DNA of 32,181 bases from CALKHQ01 sp050329975 (GTDB lineage Bacteria > Pseudomonadota > Alphaproteobacteria > CALKHQ01). Made by a program: the position numbers and the translations under genes. The stretch lies in contig JBHJOG010000007.1 in assembly GCA_050329975.1 (NCBI GenBank), positions 1-32,181 of the forward strand. Reading direction: 5' to 3'. The notes beneath the pieces are model-generated. The model did no database searches. It saw only the letters and a list, made by a program, of their open reading frames with translations, and was not told where the DNA came from. Positions 24,347-31,720 of this stretch are shown here, piece by piece (position 1 is the first letter of the stretch; each line of letters starts with the position of its first letter).

Positions 24347-24871
24347 ATGTCGCTGTTGTTTCGAGTTCCTGAAATCCTGGCCCGCTGCCCGCGGGCGGCA
24401 CGGGCTGCCCTTGCCTGCCTGCCGCTTGTCGCCACGCCGGTGCTTCCGGCCTGGTCGCAGGAGGAGTCGCTGCCCGCCACCCGAGCGCCCGCCGCCCCGG
24501 CGCTGGTGCCAGAGCCGGAGGTGGTCGCGGTGATGATGGGGGTCTGGACAGCCCAGATCCCCGACGAGTTCGGCGGATCCACCGGCTGGCGGCTGAAGCT
24601 GCAGCCGGACGGCCGCTTCAACATCCAGCTGACCGCCGACGGCCAGACCGAGGTCCGGTCGGGCACCTACGAGATCGACGCCCGCTCGGTACGGCTGATC
24701 TTTCCGGGCATGGCCGACGACAGCGATCCGAATTCGACCGCGCTCAACCTGTCGGACGCACGCAGCCTGGAGACCTATTTCTACCGGCTGCTCGGGGCGA
24801 ACCGCCTCGCCTTCCGCCCGACGCTGTGCCGGGTCGACCCCTGCCAGTGGATCGCCGAGCGGGCCGAATAG
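24347..24871 (+). CDS. Small exported protein of unknown function
   Basis: A 174-residue protein with an N-terminal hydrophobic stretch (about 19-37, ending PAWSQ|EE) suggesting export. The mature part is a compact beta-rich domain: GVWTAQIPDEFGG, WRLKLQPDGRFNIQLTADG and GTYEIDARSVRLIFPG, in the style of lipocalin-like 'weight/colour' domains, and two cysteines near the end (LCRVDPCQW) may form a disulfide. No known family is recognised with confidence. The mobile element has inserted 23 bases after its stop. Confidence 0.65.
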   Translation: MSLLFRVPEILARCPRAARAALACLPLVATPVLPAWSQEESLPATRAPAAPALVPEPEVVAVMMGVWTAQIPDEFGGSTGWRLKLQPDGRFNIQLTADGQTEVRSGTYEIDARSVRLIFPGMADDSDPNSTALNLSDARSLETYFYRLLGANRLAFRPTLCRVDPCQWIAERAE

Positions 24872-24886
24872 CGCCGGAACAGAGGT

Positions 24887-24894
24887 GCGCGCCG
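24887..24894. repeat. Left 8-bp target-site duplication
   Basis: GCGCGCCG directly abuts the left inverted repeat. The same eight bases abut the right inverted repeat at 28406-28413. Confidence 0.85.
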
Positions 24895-24914
24895 GGTAGT
24901 GGGTCAGTTTGAAA
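24895..24914 (+). repeat. Left terminal inverted repeat
   Basis: GGTAGTGGGTCAGTTTGAAA; exact reverse complement of 28386-28405. Confidence 0.9.
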
Positions 24915-24970
24915 TTCCGCCATCTTGACACCCGGTGGCAATCCTGATCGGGGGATGCCATATTGTCGAT

Positions 24971-25195
24971 ATGACCGACAAGCATCCCAAACGCCCGCGC
25001 GACCCGAATCAGCTGGCCAAGCTGGTCGTGGACATCGCGACTGGCGAAGTTGAGGAGCGCCAGGCGAGCGTTCAGGAAGTGCTGGCGTCAAAGGCGGGGC
25101 GTAAGGGCGGCCGAGCCAGGGCGAAAGCTCTCAGCCCTGCGGAGCGGTCCGAGATTGCGAGAGCGGCTGCTGCAGCCCGGTGGAAAAAGGGCTAG
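24971..25195 (+). CDS. Small basic KGG-motif protein (cargo)
   Basis: A 74-residue protein. The N-terminal half reads RPRDPNQLAKLVVDIATGE, and the C-terminal half is basic and Ala-rich with GRKGGRARAKALSPAERSEIARAAAAARW. Proteins of this pattern are widespread, often labelled histone-like or KGG-repeat proteins, and probably bind nucleic acid; no function is established. ATG 24971 is the natural start, 56 bases inside the left terminal repeat. Its TAG stop shares the palindrome CTAG with the stop of the convergent gene. Confidence 0.7.
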   Translation: MTDKHPKRPRDPNQLAKLVVDIATGEVEERQASVQEVLASKAGRKGGRARAKALSPAERSEIARAAAAARWKKG

Positions 25196-25692
25196 GCCGC
25201 GTCCTCGTCGTCATCGCGTTCACGTAACTCCGCCGCGCGATGCTCTGCAACGTCGTCCTTGAATTCGGTGATGAAGCTGAGTTGCGGATCATCTGGGAAG
25301 TTGTGGTTCATCCGCTCCACGTCACAGACAGCCCGATACACATCGTGCGCAATCGCCTCGCGGCGCTGCTTGGTCGACTTCTGACGTAAAGTTTGCGTGC
25401 CGCCCTTGTCGATGTCGAAGTAATGCTTTCTTGCCTCGCCAACGGTGTCAAACAGGGTTACGCACTGCTTCGCTCTGTATGTAAACCCGCCTTCTTCGTC
25501 CCATCGCTTTGACTGGCGCAACGCTCTTGTGACCTGCCTACGCAGGAGTTTCTTTATATCCTGCGGGCGAGCAAAAAGCAGCCGCTTCGCGAGAGCCCAG
25601 TCTATGAACTCGTCAGGATCACCAGAATCTTGGCCAGTTTCTGCAATCCACTCGTCCCACGAGATAACGACTTGATCGTCGGCATTCGCCAT
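25192..25692 (-). CDS. Acidic protein of unknown function, third gene of the HigBA operon (cargo)
   Basis: A 166-residue soluble protein beginning MANADDQVVISWDEWIAE, with a basic helical middle (IKKLLRRQVTRALRQSKRW) and an acidic end (RERDDDEDAA). No family is recognised. It starts 10 bases past the HigA-ImmA stop, with GGAG seven bases upstream of ATG 25692 (a second ATG is three bases earlier), so it is the last gene of the toxin-antitoxin operon. It may be an accessory factor of the system. Confidence 0.68.
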   Translation of the reverse strand: MANADDQVVISWDEWIAETGQDSGDPDEFIDWALAKRLLFARPQDIKKLLRRQVTRALRQSKRWDEEGGFTYRAKQCVTLFDTVGEARKHYFDIDKGGTQTLRQKSTKQRREAIAHDVYRAVCDVERMNHNFPDDPQLSFITEFKDDVAEHRAAELRERDDDEDAA

Positions 25693-25702
25693 CATCTAAC
25701 TC

Positions 25703-26860
25703 CTAAAGGCCGGTGGGAGGCGTCGATCCCCAGCCATCCGTAAACTTCCAATCCAGTAGAAACGGCCTGACACTGGTCTGGTACTTTCGCAGCCAATTAT
25801 ATCGCTGTCTCTTGTGTTGGATCTGACCGATTACGATGGCTGGATGAATTGCGAGACGCCCGGCAAAGTTCAATACGTCGCGCTCGGATATGAACTCCCC
25901 CTTTCGGGCCAAAAAAGAATCCAGCAAATCCTTGGGCACGCAGAAGTCGGCTGCCTTTGCGTTTGCGATCTTCTCACAGTCTGGCAGATCATCGCTTGCC
26001 GCATCCGAATAGTCGCCATCGAACGTATCCACCGGCGCGAACTTTTCTTCCTGCCCATCGCCACGAAGAACATGTTCAATTTCGTGACGAAGAACAAAAC
26101 AGAAGTTGTCAGGTCGATCGAGCCGGAGGGTCATTCCAATGACCGGCTGGTCACCCAACCAAAGGCAAACGCCATCAATCTTAGAGCCCGCTAAGCTTTC
26201 GACAAACACAAGGCGAACGCCAGCTTTTCCAAGTATGGCGGGAATGCGAATAAGATCATCCTTTATGTCCAGCATGTGCGCCCGGATTTGGTCCAGGTTG
26301 TTGCTCAGCAGTTCCTTGGAATAAGGAGGGCATTCCATACCCAGCGCAATCTTTCGAACGCGGTGAAGCCATGCATACTGGATCGGCGTCACAGCGTCGT
26401 AAGCCGAAGATTTTCTGGCCGCATGGCCCATCACAACAGGCGCATCGCTGATGAACGGAATATCTTCAACCCGGTTCTTCTCAAAGAAGCGAAGCATCTG
26501 CAGATCGAGCAACCCCGGCTCGGTTGCTTCAATCCAGCCACGATTAATCATTTCTCGTACTGGGAAGTAGGCCTGCCAGCTCGCCCGCGTGCGTACGCCA
26601 GGATCAGGCCGCTTCGCCTTCTGGAGATCGTACATCTTCTGAAGGTTGGCAAAAAAGTCAGCAGGCATATCGAAAGCCTCGCCGAGGGCGGTGGCCATAT
26701 CCGGCGAGATTGAGACCTTCCCGGTCAGGATCGGATTGACCTGCGCGGCACTCTTCCCGAGAATATAGGCAAGGTCGGCCTGAGACCATCCCCTAGCCTC
26801 AAGTTCCTCAACGATAAACGATCCGGGGTGGTCGACCGGCGAAGTCGTTGCATTTCGCAT
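25703..26860 (-). CDS. HigA-type antitoxin fused to ImmA/IrrE metallopeptidase domain (cargo)
   Basis: A 385-residue protein. Residues about 15-75 are an XRE/HigA helix-turn-helix (GWSQADLAYILGKSAAQVNPILTGK, then PDMATALGEAFDMPADFF). Residues about 210-330 form an ImmA/IrrE-type zinc peptidase with the HEIEH site (H259, E260, H263). XRE-ImmA proteins repress toxin or phage genes, and the peptidase part can cleave regulators. The start overlaps the upstream toxin stop as TGATG, so the two are translationally coupled. It probably neutralises and represses the HigB-like toxin; whether the peptidase domain is active is unknown. Confidence 0.85.
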   Translation of the reverse strand: MRNATTSPVDHPGSFIVEELEARGWSQADLAYILGKSAAQVNPILTGKVSISPDMATALGEAFDMPADFFANLQKMYDLQKAKRPDPGVRTRASWQAYFPVREMINRGWIEATEPGLLDLQMLRFFEKNRVEDIPFISDAPVVMGHAARKSSAYDAVTPIQYAWLHRVRKIALGMECPPYSKELLSNNLDQIRAHMLDIKDDLIRIPAILGKAGVRLVFVESLAGSKIDGVCLWLGDQPVIGMTLRLDRPDNFCFVLRHEIEHVLRGDGQEEKFAPVDTFDGDYSDAASDDLPDCEKIANAKAADFCVPKDLLDSFLARKGEFISERDVLNFAGRLAIHPAIVIGQIQHKRQRYNWLRKYQTSVRPFLLDWKFTDGWGSTPPTGL

Positions 26861-27165
26861 CAGTGATAGTCCTCGATGGATAGTATTGTTATTTTCTGTG
26901 GTTTAGCCTCACTGTCTAACGTGAACACAATTCGGTACTTGTCATTGACCCGTACCGACCGTTGCCCCTCCCTGTCGCCCTTTAGCTTTTCGTAGTGCAG
27001 GCTTTTCCAGTTTCTTAGCGCCCGGTCGTCTGATGCGGCCCGCATGACGGTCAACTTCCGCCGAACGGACTTAATCAGCGCTACCGGCAAACCGGTCGCG
27101 CCCGCCTCGCTTGTCTCAATCTGAGCTAGCGAATCGTCCGCGAACTCGATTTCCATCGCGGTCAT
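26860..27165 (-). CDS. HigB/RelE-like toxin (cargo)
   Basis: A 101-residue protein of the RelE/ParE superfamily: RALRNWKSLHYEKLKGDREGQRSVRVNDKYRIVF is the HigB-type core (x.L.....P..l..L.g.r.g..siRvn..wRi.F), followed by ILSIEDYH. HigB toxins cut mRNA on the ribosome. The toxin gene precedes the antitoxin gene, the order typical of higBA. ATG 27165 was chosen; ATG 27156 is also possible. Confidence 0.8.
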   Translation of the reverse strand: MTAMEIEFADDSLAQIETSEAGATGLPVALIKSVRRKLTVMRAASDDRALRNWKSLHYEKLKGDREGQRSVRVNDKYRIVFTLDSEAKPQKITILSIEDYH

Positions 27166-27228
27166 ATAGGCCAAGAGGGCCGCAGGCGCAAGGCTAGATT
27201 AATACCACATCTTAAACTGACCTATATG
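27163..27228. promoter_or_regulatory. Intergenic region between higB-like and transposase genes, with inverted repeat
   Basis: CATATAGG (27163-27170) and CCTATATG (27221-27228) are exact inverted repeats separated by 50 bases. The second lies beside TTAAACTGACC (27212-27222), which copies the AAACTGACC core of the element's terminal repeat. The region must hold the divergent promoters of the toxin operon and the transposase. Confidence 0.4.
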
Positions 27229-27264
27229 CGTGACGAGACGCTAGATAAGGCCCATATTGGATGT

Positions 27265-28146
27265 ATGAACAAGCTCCAACCCAGCGACCGCGCCCACATC
27301 CTGCACCTGCTGTGCGAGGGTAGCTCCATCCGGGCCATCACCCGGATCACCGGGGCAAGCAAGAACACCGTCGTCAAGTTGCTGGTCGACGCTGGCAAGG
27401 CGTGCATGGCCTACCACGATGAGCATGTGCGGGACGTGACGACCAAGCGCGTCCAGGTCGATGAGACTTGGAGCTTCATCTACAGCAAGCAGAAGAACGT
27501 CGCGGCAGCCAAGGCCGCCCCGGTCGGCGCTGGCGATGTCTGGACCTGGACGGCGCTCGATGCCGACAGCAAGCTCATCGTCAGCTACTTCGTCGGCGGT
27601 CGCGACGGCGAGTGCGCCATGTGGTTTATGGACGATCTGCGGTCGCGGCTCTCCAATCGGGTGCAACTGACCAGCGACGGCCACAAGGCGTATCTCGAAG
27701 CCGTCGAGGGCGCATTCGGCGCGGACGTGGACTATGCGCAGATTGTGAAGCTGTACGGGACTGCTCCTGAGGCTGCCAAGGGCCGCTACAGCCCCGCAGA
27801 GTGCATCGGCGCTCGCAAGGAGCGGATCGAAGGCAACCCCGATTACAACCACGTCAGCACGTCCCACGTGGAACGTCAGAACCTGACCATGCGGATGCAC
27901 ATGCGCCGCTTCACTCGGCTGACCAATGCGTTCAGTAAGAAGGTCGAGAACCACGCTTACGCCGTCGCGCTGCACATGATGTACTACAACTTCGTGCGCA
28001 TCCATTCGAAGCTGCGCATGTCGCCCGTGATGGCCGCTGGCGTCTCTGACCGGCTTTGGGAGATCGGGGATATCGTGGCGTTGGTCGAGGCTACTGAGGC
28101 GGAGAAGCCTCGGACGCGTGGCCCGTACAAGAAGCAAGCCGTGTAA
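27265..28146 (+). CDS. IS1-family transposase
   Basis: A 293-residue single-frame transposase. An N-terminal helix-turn-helix (about 10-42, ILHLLCEGSSIRAITRITGASKNTVVKLL) precedes the DDE catalytic domain with candidate residues D66 (VQVDETWSF), D138 (LTSDGHKAY) and E203 (SHVERQNLTMR), and a basic tail (TRGPYKK). The MNKL start at 27265 agrees with relatives; ATG 27226 would add 13 residues. Unlike classical IS1, no programmed frameshift is needed. It appears intact and should be able to act on the terminal repeats of this element. Confidence 0.87.
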   Translation: MNKLQPSDRAHILHLLCEGSSIRAITRITGASKNTVVKLLVDAGKACMAYHDEHVRDVTTKRVQVDETWSFIYSKQKNVAAAKAAPVGAGDVWTWTALDADSKLIVSYFVGGRDGECAMWFMDDLRSRLSNRVQLTSDGHKAYLEAVEGAFGADVDYAQIVKLYGTAPEAAKGRYSPAECIGARKERIEGNPDYNHVSTSHVERQNLTMRMHMRRFTRLTNAFSKKVENHAYAVALHMMYYNFVRIHSKLRMSPVMAAGVSDRLWEIGDIVALVEATEAEKPRTRGPYKKQAV

Positions 28147-28149
28147 GGG

Positions 28150-28183
28150 TGCGAGCGCTGATCAGGCGCGGTCTCGCATTTTT
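28150..28183 (+). terminator. Rho-independent terminator of the transposase gene
   Basis: TGCGAG (28150-28155) pairs with CTCGCA (28173-28178), an inner GCGC/GCGC pair lengthens the stem, and TTTTT follows. It begins four bases past the stop. Confidence 0.7.
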
Positions 28184-28385
28184 CCCTACGGACTAAAACC
28201 GTCGCTCCAAGCCGCGGCTGGCTCACCCCATATTGCTCGTCATTGCTCGCCTGTCCGAGCCCGGTGACGTATGGTTTACACTCTGTGTTTTCCGGTCGAG
28301 GTCATGTGAAGCCGAAGCTTCATGGCAACCTCCTTTCGTTGGCCCATTTACCTGGGATTCGCGATATGGGGCGCGCCCGGCAAAT

Positions 28386-28405
28386 TTTCAAACTGACCCA
28401 CTACC
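28386..28405 (-). repeat. Right terminal inverted repeat
   Basis: TTTCAAACTGACCCACTACC; exact reverse complement of the left repeat at 24895-24914. Confidence 0.9.
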
Positions 28406-28413
28406 GCGCGCCG
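28406..28413. repeat. Right 8-bp target-site duplication
   Basis: GCGCGCCG, identical to 24887-24894 and directly outside the right inverted repeat. Confidence 0.85.
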
Positions 28414-28498
28414 CTGCGGGTTCCACATCGGCGGACCCGCGTGCTAGTCTGGAACAGAATCGCAACATTCCCCACGCACCGCAGGTGACCCGGAGTCG

Positions 28499-30799
28499 AT
28501 GGCCGTCCCCGTAACCCTAGCCGATCCGCCATATTTCGCCATGCTGAACGACCGGCAGCGCGAGGCCGTCGCCGCCGTCGACGGGCCGGTGCTGGTGCTT
28601 GCCGGCGCCGGCACCGGCAAGACGCGGGTGCTGACCACCCGGCTGGCGCACATCCTGCTCACCGGCCGGGCGCGGCCGGCCGAGCTGCTGGCGGTGACCT
28701 TCACCAACAAGGCGGCGCACGAGATGCGCGAGCGGGTCGGCGCAATCCTGGGACGGCCGGTGGAAGGCTGGTGGATCGGCACCTTCCATGCGCTGGCCGC
28801 GCGCATCGTGCGCGCGCATGCCGACCTGGTCGGCCTGAAGCCGAACTTCACCATCCTGGACATGGACGACCAGCACCGGCTGCTGAAGCAGATCATCCAG
28901 GCCGCCGGACTCGACGACAAGAAATGGCCGGCGCGGGCGCTGAATGCGGTGATCCAGCGCTGGAAGGACCGCGGGCTGACCCCCGAGAAGGTGACGCGCG
29001 CCGAGGCCGGCGATTTCGCCGACGGCCGCGCGCGCCAGCTCTACGAGGCGTATCAGGAGCGGCTGCGCGTCCTGAACGCGGCCGATTTCGGCGACCTGCT
29101 GCTGCACTGCCTGACGCTGTTCGCCCAGAATGCGGACGTGCTGGCACGCTACCAGGACCGCTTCCGCTACCTGCTGGTCGACGAGTATCAGGACACCAAC
29201 GTCGCGCAATATCTCTGGCTGCGCCTGCTCGCCCAGCGCCACCGCAACATCTGCTGCGTCGGCGACGACGACCAGTCGATCTATGGCTGGCGCGGGGCGG
29301 AGGTCGGCAACATCCTGCGCTTCGACCAGGACTTCCCCGGCGCCGCCGTGATCCGGCTGGAGCAGAACTACCGCTCCAGCCCGCACATCCTTGGCGCCGC
29401 GTCCGGCCTGATCGCCCACAACGAGGGCCGGCTCGGCAAGACGCTGTGGACCGAGCGCGACGACGACGACAAGGTGCGGGTGCGCGGGGTCTGGGACGGG
29501 CCGGAAGAGGCGCGCGTCGTCGGCGAGACCATCGAGGCGCTGCAGCGCGACGGGCATGGCGTTGGCCAGATGGCAATCCTGGTCCGGGCCGGCTTCCAGA
29601 CCCGCGAGTTCGAGGAACGGCTGCTCACGCTGGGCGTGCCCTACCGCGTGATCGGCGGTCCGCGCTTCTACGAGCGGGCCGAGATCCGCGACGCGATCGC
29701 CTATCTGCGCGTGGTGGTGCAGCCCGACGACGACCTGGCGCTGGAGCGGATCGTCAACACGCCGCGGCGCGGCATCGGCCGGTCGGCGCTGCAGCAGGTG
29801 CACGTGACCGCGCGCGCACAGGGGAGTTCGCTGTCGGTCGCGGTGCGCCGGCTGGTCGAGACCGACGAACTGCCGGCCCGCACCCGGCGCGCCTTCGCCG
29901 GCCTGCTGGCGGATTTCGACCGCTGGCGCGCGCTGGCGCAGACCACGCCGCCGGCCGCGCTCGCCGGCATCGTGCTCGACGAGTCGGGCTACACCGACAT
30001 GTGGCGGGCCGAGAAATCGGTCGACGCGCCCGGCCGGCTGGAGAACCTGAAGGAGCTGATCGTGGCGCTGCAGGAGTTCGAGACCCTGCAGGGCTTCCTC
30101 GACCATGTCAGCCTGGTCGCCGAACAGACGGAGCAGGCCGGGGTCGAGATGGTCAGCATCATGACGCTGCACGGCGCCAAGGGCCTGGAGTTCGACTACG
30201 TGTTCCTGGCCGGCTGGGAGGATGGGCTGTTCCCGCACCAGCGCGCGCTCGACGAGAGCGGGCTGAAGGGGCTGGAGGAGGAGCGGCGGCTGGCCTATGT
30301 CGGGCTGACCCGGGCCCGGAAACGCGCCTATGTCACCCACGCGGCCAACCGGCGGGTGAACAACCTGTGGCAGAGCGCGCTGCCGTCGCGTTTCATCGAC
30401 GAGTTGCCCGACGAGCATGTGGTGCGCGAGGCGGAGGACGGGATGTACCGCGGCCGCGGCGGCGGCTTCGGCGAGGCTGCCGCGGTGCCCTATGCCGCCG
30501 GCGCGACCGACTGGGGCCCGATCTGGCGCAGCGGCGGACGGACCAATGCGCCGGGCCGCCGCTACGACCAGCTGCAGCGCGGCCGGCGCGAGCCGCCGAC
30601 GATCGACGGTGTCGCCGAGCTGATCAAGGGCAGCAGCGAGGAGGCCGCCCGGTTCGCCCCGGGTGAGCGGGTGTTCCACCAGAAGTTCGGCTACGGCAGC
30701 GTGACCGTCGTCGAGGGCGAGAAGCTGGCCGTCGCGTTCGAGAAGGCCGGCGAGAAACGGGTGCTGGCCAGCTTCGTCATTCCGGCGGATCACGCCTGA
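28499..30799 (+). CDS. UvrD/PcrA-type superfamily 1A DNA helicase
   Basis: A 766-residue ATP-dependent 3'-5' helicase. Motif I is AGAGTGKT (35-42), followed by FTNKAAHEM, the motif II block LLVDEYQDTN, motif III DDDQSIYGWRGA, motif IV LEQNYRSS, motif V TLHGAKGLEFDYVF and motif VI ERRLAYVGLTRARK. The C-terminal FHQKFGYGSVTVVEGEKLAVAFE is the Tudor-like RNA-polymerase-binding domain of PcrA/UvrD. A role in nucleotide excision repair and transcription-coupled repair is expected. GGAG four to five bases upstream supports ATG 28499. The mobile element ends 93 bases upstream, leaving little room for the native promoter. Confidence 0.93.
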   Translation: MAVPVTLADPPYFAMLNDRQREAVAAVDGPVLVLAGAGTGKTRVLTTRLAHILLTGRARPAELLAVTFTNKAAHEMRERVGAILGRPVEGWWIGTFHALAARIVRAHADLVGLKPNFTILDMDDQHRLLKQIIQAAGLDDKKWPARALNAVIQRWKDRGLTPEKVTRAEAGDFADGRARQLYEAYQERLRVLNAADFGDLLLHCLTLFAQNADVLARYQDRFRYLLVDEYQDTNVAQYLWLRLLAQRHRNICCVGDDDQSIYGWRGAEVGNILRFDQDFPGAAVIRLEQNYRSSPHILGAASGLIAHNEGRLGKTLWTERDDDDKVRVRGVWDGPEEARVVGETIEALQRDGHGVGQMAILVRAGFQTREFEERLLTLGVPYRVIGGPRFYERAEIRDAIAYLRVVVQPDDDLALERIVNTPRRGIGRSALQQVHVTARAQGSSLSVAVRRLVETDELPARTRRAFAGLLADFDRWRALAQTTPPAALAGIVLDESGYTDMWRAEKSVDAPGRLENLKELIVALQEFETLQGFLDHVSLVAEQTEQAGVEMVSIMTLHGAKGLEFDYVFLAGWEDGLFPHQRALDESGLKGLEEERRLAYVGLTRARKRAYVTHAANRRVNNLWQSALPSRFIDELPDEHVVREAEDGMYRGRGGGFGEAAAVPYAAGATDWGPIWRSGGRTNAPGRRYDQLQRGRREPPTIDGVAELIKGSSEEAARFAPGERVFHQKFGYGSVTVVEGEKLAVAFEKAGEKRVLASFVIPADHA

Positions 30800-31683
30800 T
30801 GCCGGACTCGTCCGGCGGGTTGATGATCTCCTGCATCGCCCCCCGTCCCGTCGTCGAGGCGCTGGCGTCGGCCTGGGAGGATCTCTCGGCCGCGGTCTCG
30901 ATGTTCGAGATCTCGCCCGAGGGCGATTGGCGGGTCGAGGCCTATGGGGTGGACCCGGCCGCGGTGCCGGCGATCCATGCCTCGATCGCGCTGCTGGGCT
31001 CGGTCCGCGGCGGCCCGTCGCTGTCCGCCACCATCGGGCAGGTCCCGCAGCGCAACTGGGTGGCGCTGAACCAGGCGAGCTTCCGGCCGCTGCGGGCGGG
31101 CCGCTTCTTCATCCGCCCGACCCATGATCCGGGCAGGCCGCCTGCCGGCGCCCATGTCATCACCGTCGATGCCGGCATCGCGTTCGGCACCGGCGAGCAC
31201 GCGACGACGCGCGGCTGCCTGCTGATGCTCGATCGGCTGGCGCGTCGGACGCGGCCGCGCCGGATGCTCGACATGGGCTGCGGCACCGGGATCCTGGCGA
31301 TGGCGATGGCCCGGCAGTGGCGACGCGGCGTGCATGCGGTCGACATCGATCCCGACGCGGTCCGCGTCGCGGCCGCCAATGCGGCGGCGAACGGGCTCGC
31401 GCCGCTGGTCCACACATCGGTCGGCCGGGCCTGCGACCGTCCGCCGGTGGCCGGCGGCGGTCCTTACGACCTCATCGTCGCGAACATCCTGGCCAGGCCG
31501 CTGATGGCGCTGGCGTCCGGACTGGCGGCGCAGCTCGCCCCAGGCGGCCGGGTGATCCTGTCCGGCCTGCTGCAGGATCAGGAGCGGATGGTGCTCGGCG
31601 CCTATCGGCCGCTCGGCCTTGCGCTCGCCGGCCGGCAACGGATCGAGGGCTGGTCCACCCTGCTGCTGGTCCGTCGGACCTGA
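30799..31683 (+). CDS. prmA: Ribosomal protein L11 methyltransferase
   Basis: A 294-residue SAM-dependent methyltransferase. The N-terminal substrate domain (about 1-115) precedes VDAGIAFGTGEHATTRGCLLML, diagnostic for PrmA, then motif I MLDMGCGTGILAMAMA, VDIDPDAVRVAAANAAANG and the catalytic-loop VANILARPL. PrmA trimethylates several residues of ribosomal protein L11. The ATG overlaps the helicase stop as TGATG, so the two genes are translationally coupled. Confidence 0.92.
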   Translation: MPDSSGGLMISCIAPRPVVEALASAWEDLSAAVSMFEISPEGDWRVEAYGVDPAAVPAIHASIALLGSVRGGPSLSATIGQVPQRNWVALNQASFRPLRAGRFFIRPTHDPGRPPAGAHVITVDAGIAFGTGEHATTRGCLLMLDRLARRTRPRRMLDMGCGTGILAMAMARQWRRGVHAVDIDPDAVRVAAANAAANGLAPLVHTSVGRACDRPPVAGGGPYDLIVANILARPLMALASGLAAQLAPGGRVILSGLLQDQERMVLGAYRPLGLALAGRQRIEGWSTLLLVRRT

Positions 31684-31684
31684 G

Positions 31685-31714
31685 GGCCGGCGGGCGGTGC
31701 TCCGGCCGCCGGCC
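31685..31714. terminator. Bidirectional hairpin between prmA and the RTX gene
   Basis: GGCCGGCGG (31685-31693) and CCGCCGGCC (31706-31714) form a perfect 9-bp GC stem between two convergent stop codons, two bases past prmA. No T-run follows on either strand. Confidence 0.5.
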
Positions 31715-31720
31715 ATTCGA

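Larger units (their letters stand above)
24895..28405 (+). mobile_element. 3.5-kb IS1-type transposon carrying a toxin-antitoxin cargo
   Basis: 3511 bases bounded by perfect 20-bp inverted repeats and flanked by a perfect 8-bp direct repeat, in the 8-9 bp range usual for the IS1 family. It holds an IS1-type transposase at the right end and four passenger genes on the left two thirds: KGG-motif protein (+), acidic unknown, HigA-ImmA and HigB (all -). The cargo is visibly richer in A/T than the host genes, which points to recent acquisition from a different genome. The intact ends and duplication suggest it moved here as one unit. Confidence 0.85.

Noticed and set aside
28517..30793. 758-codon minus-strand frame opposite the helicase gene
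   Set aside because: Mirror frame of a gene with all SF1 helicase motifs.
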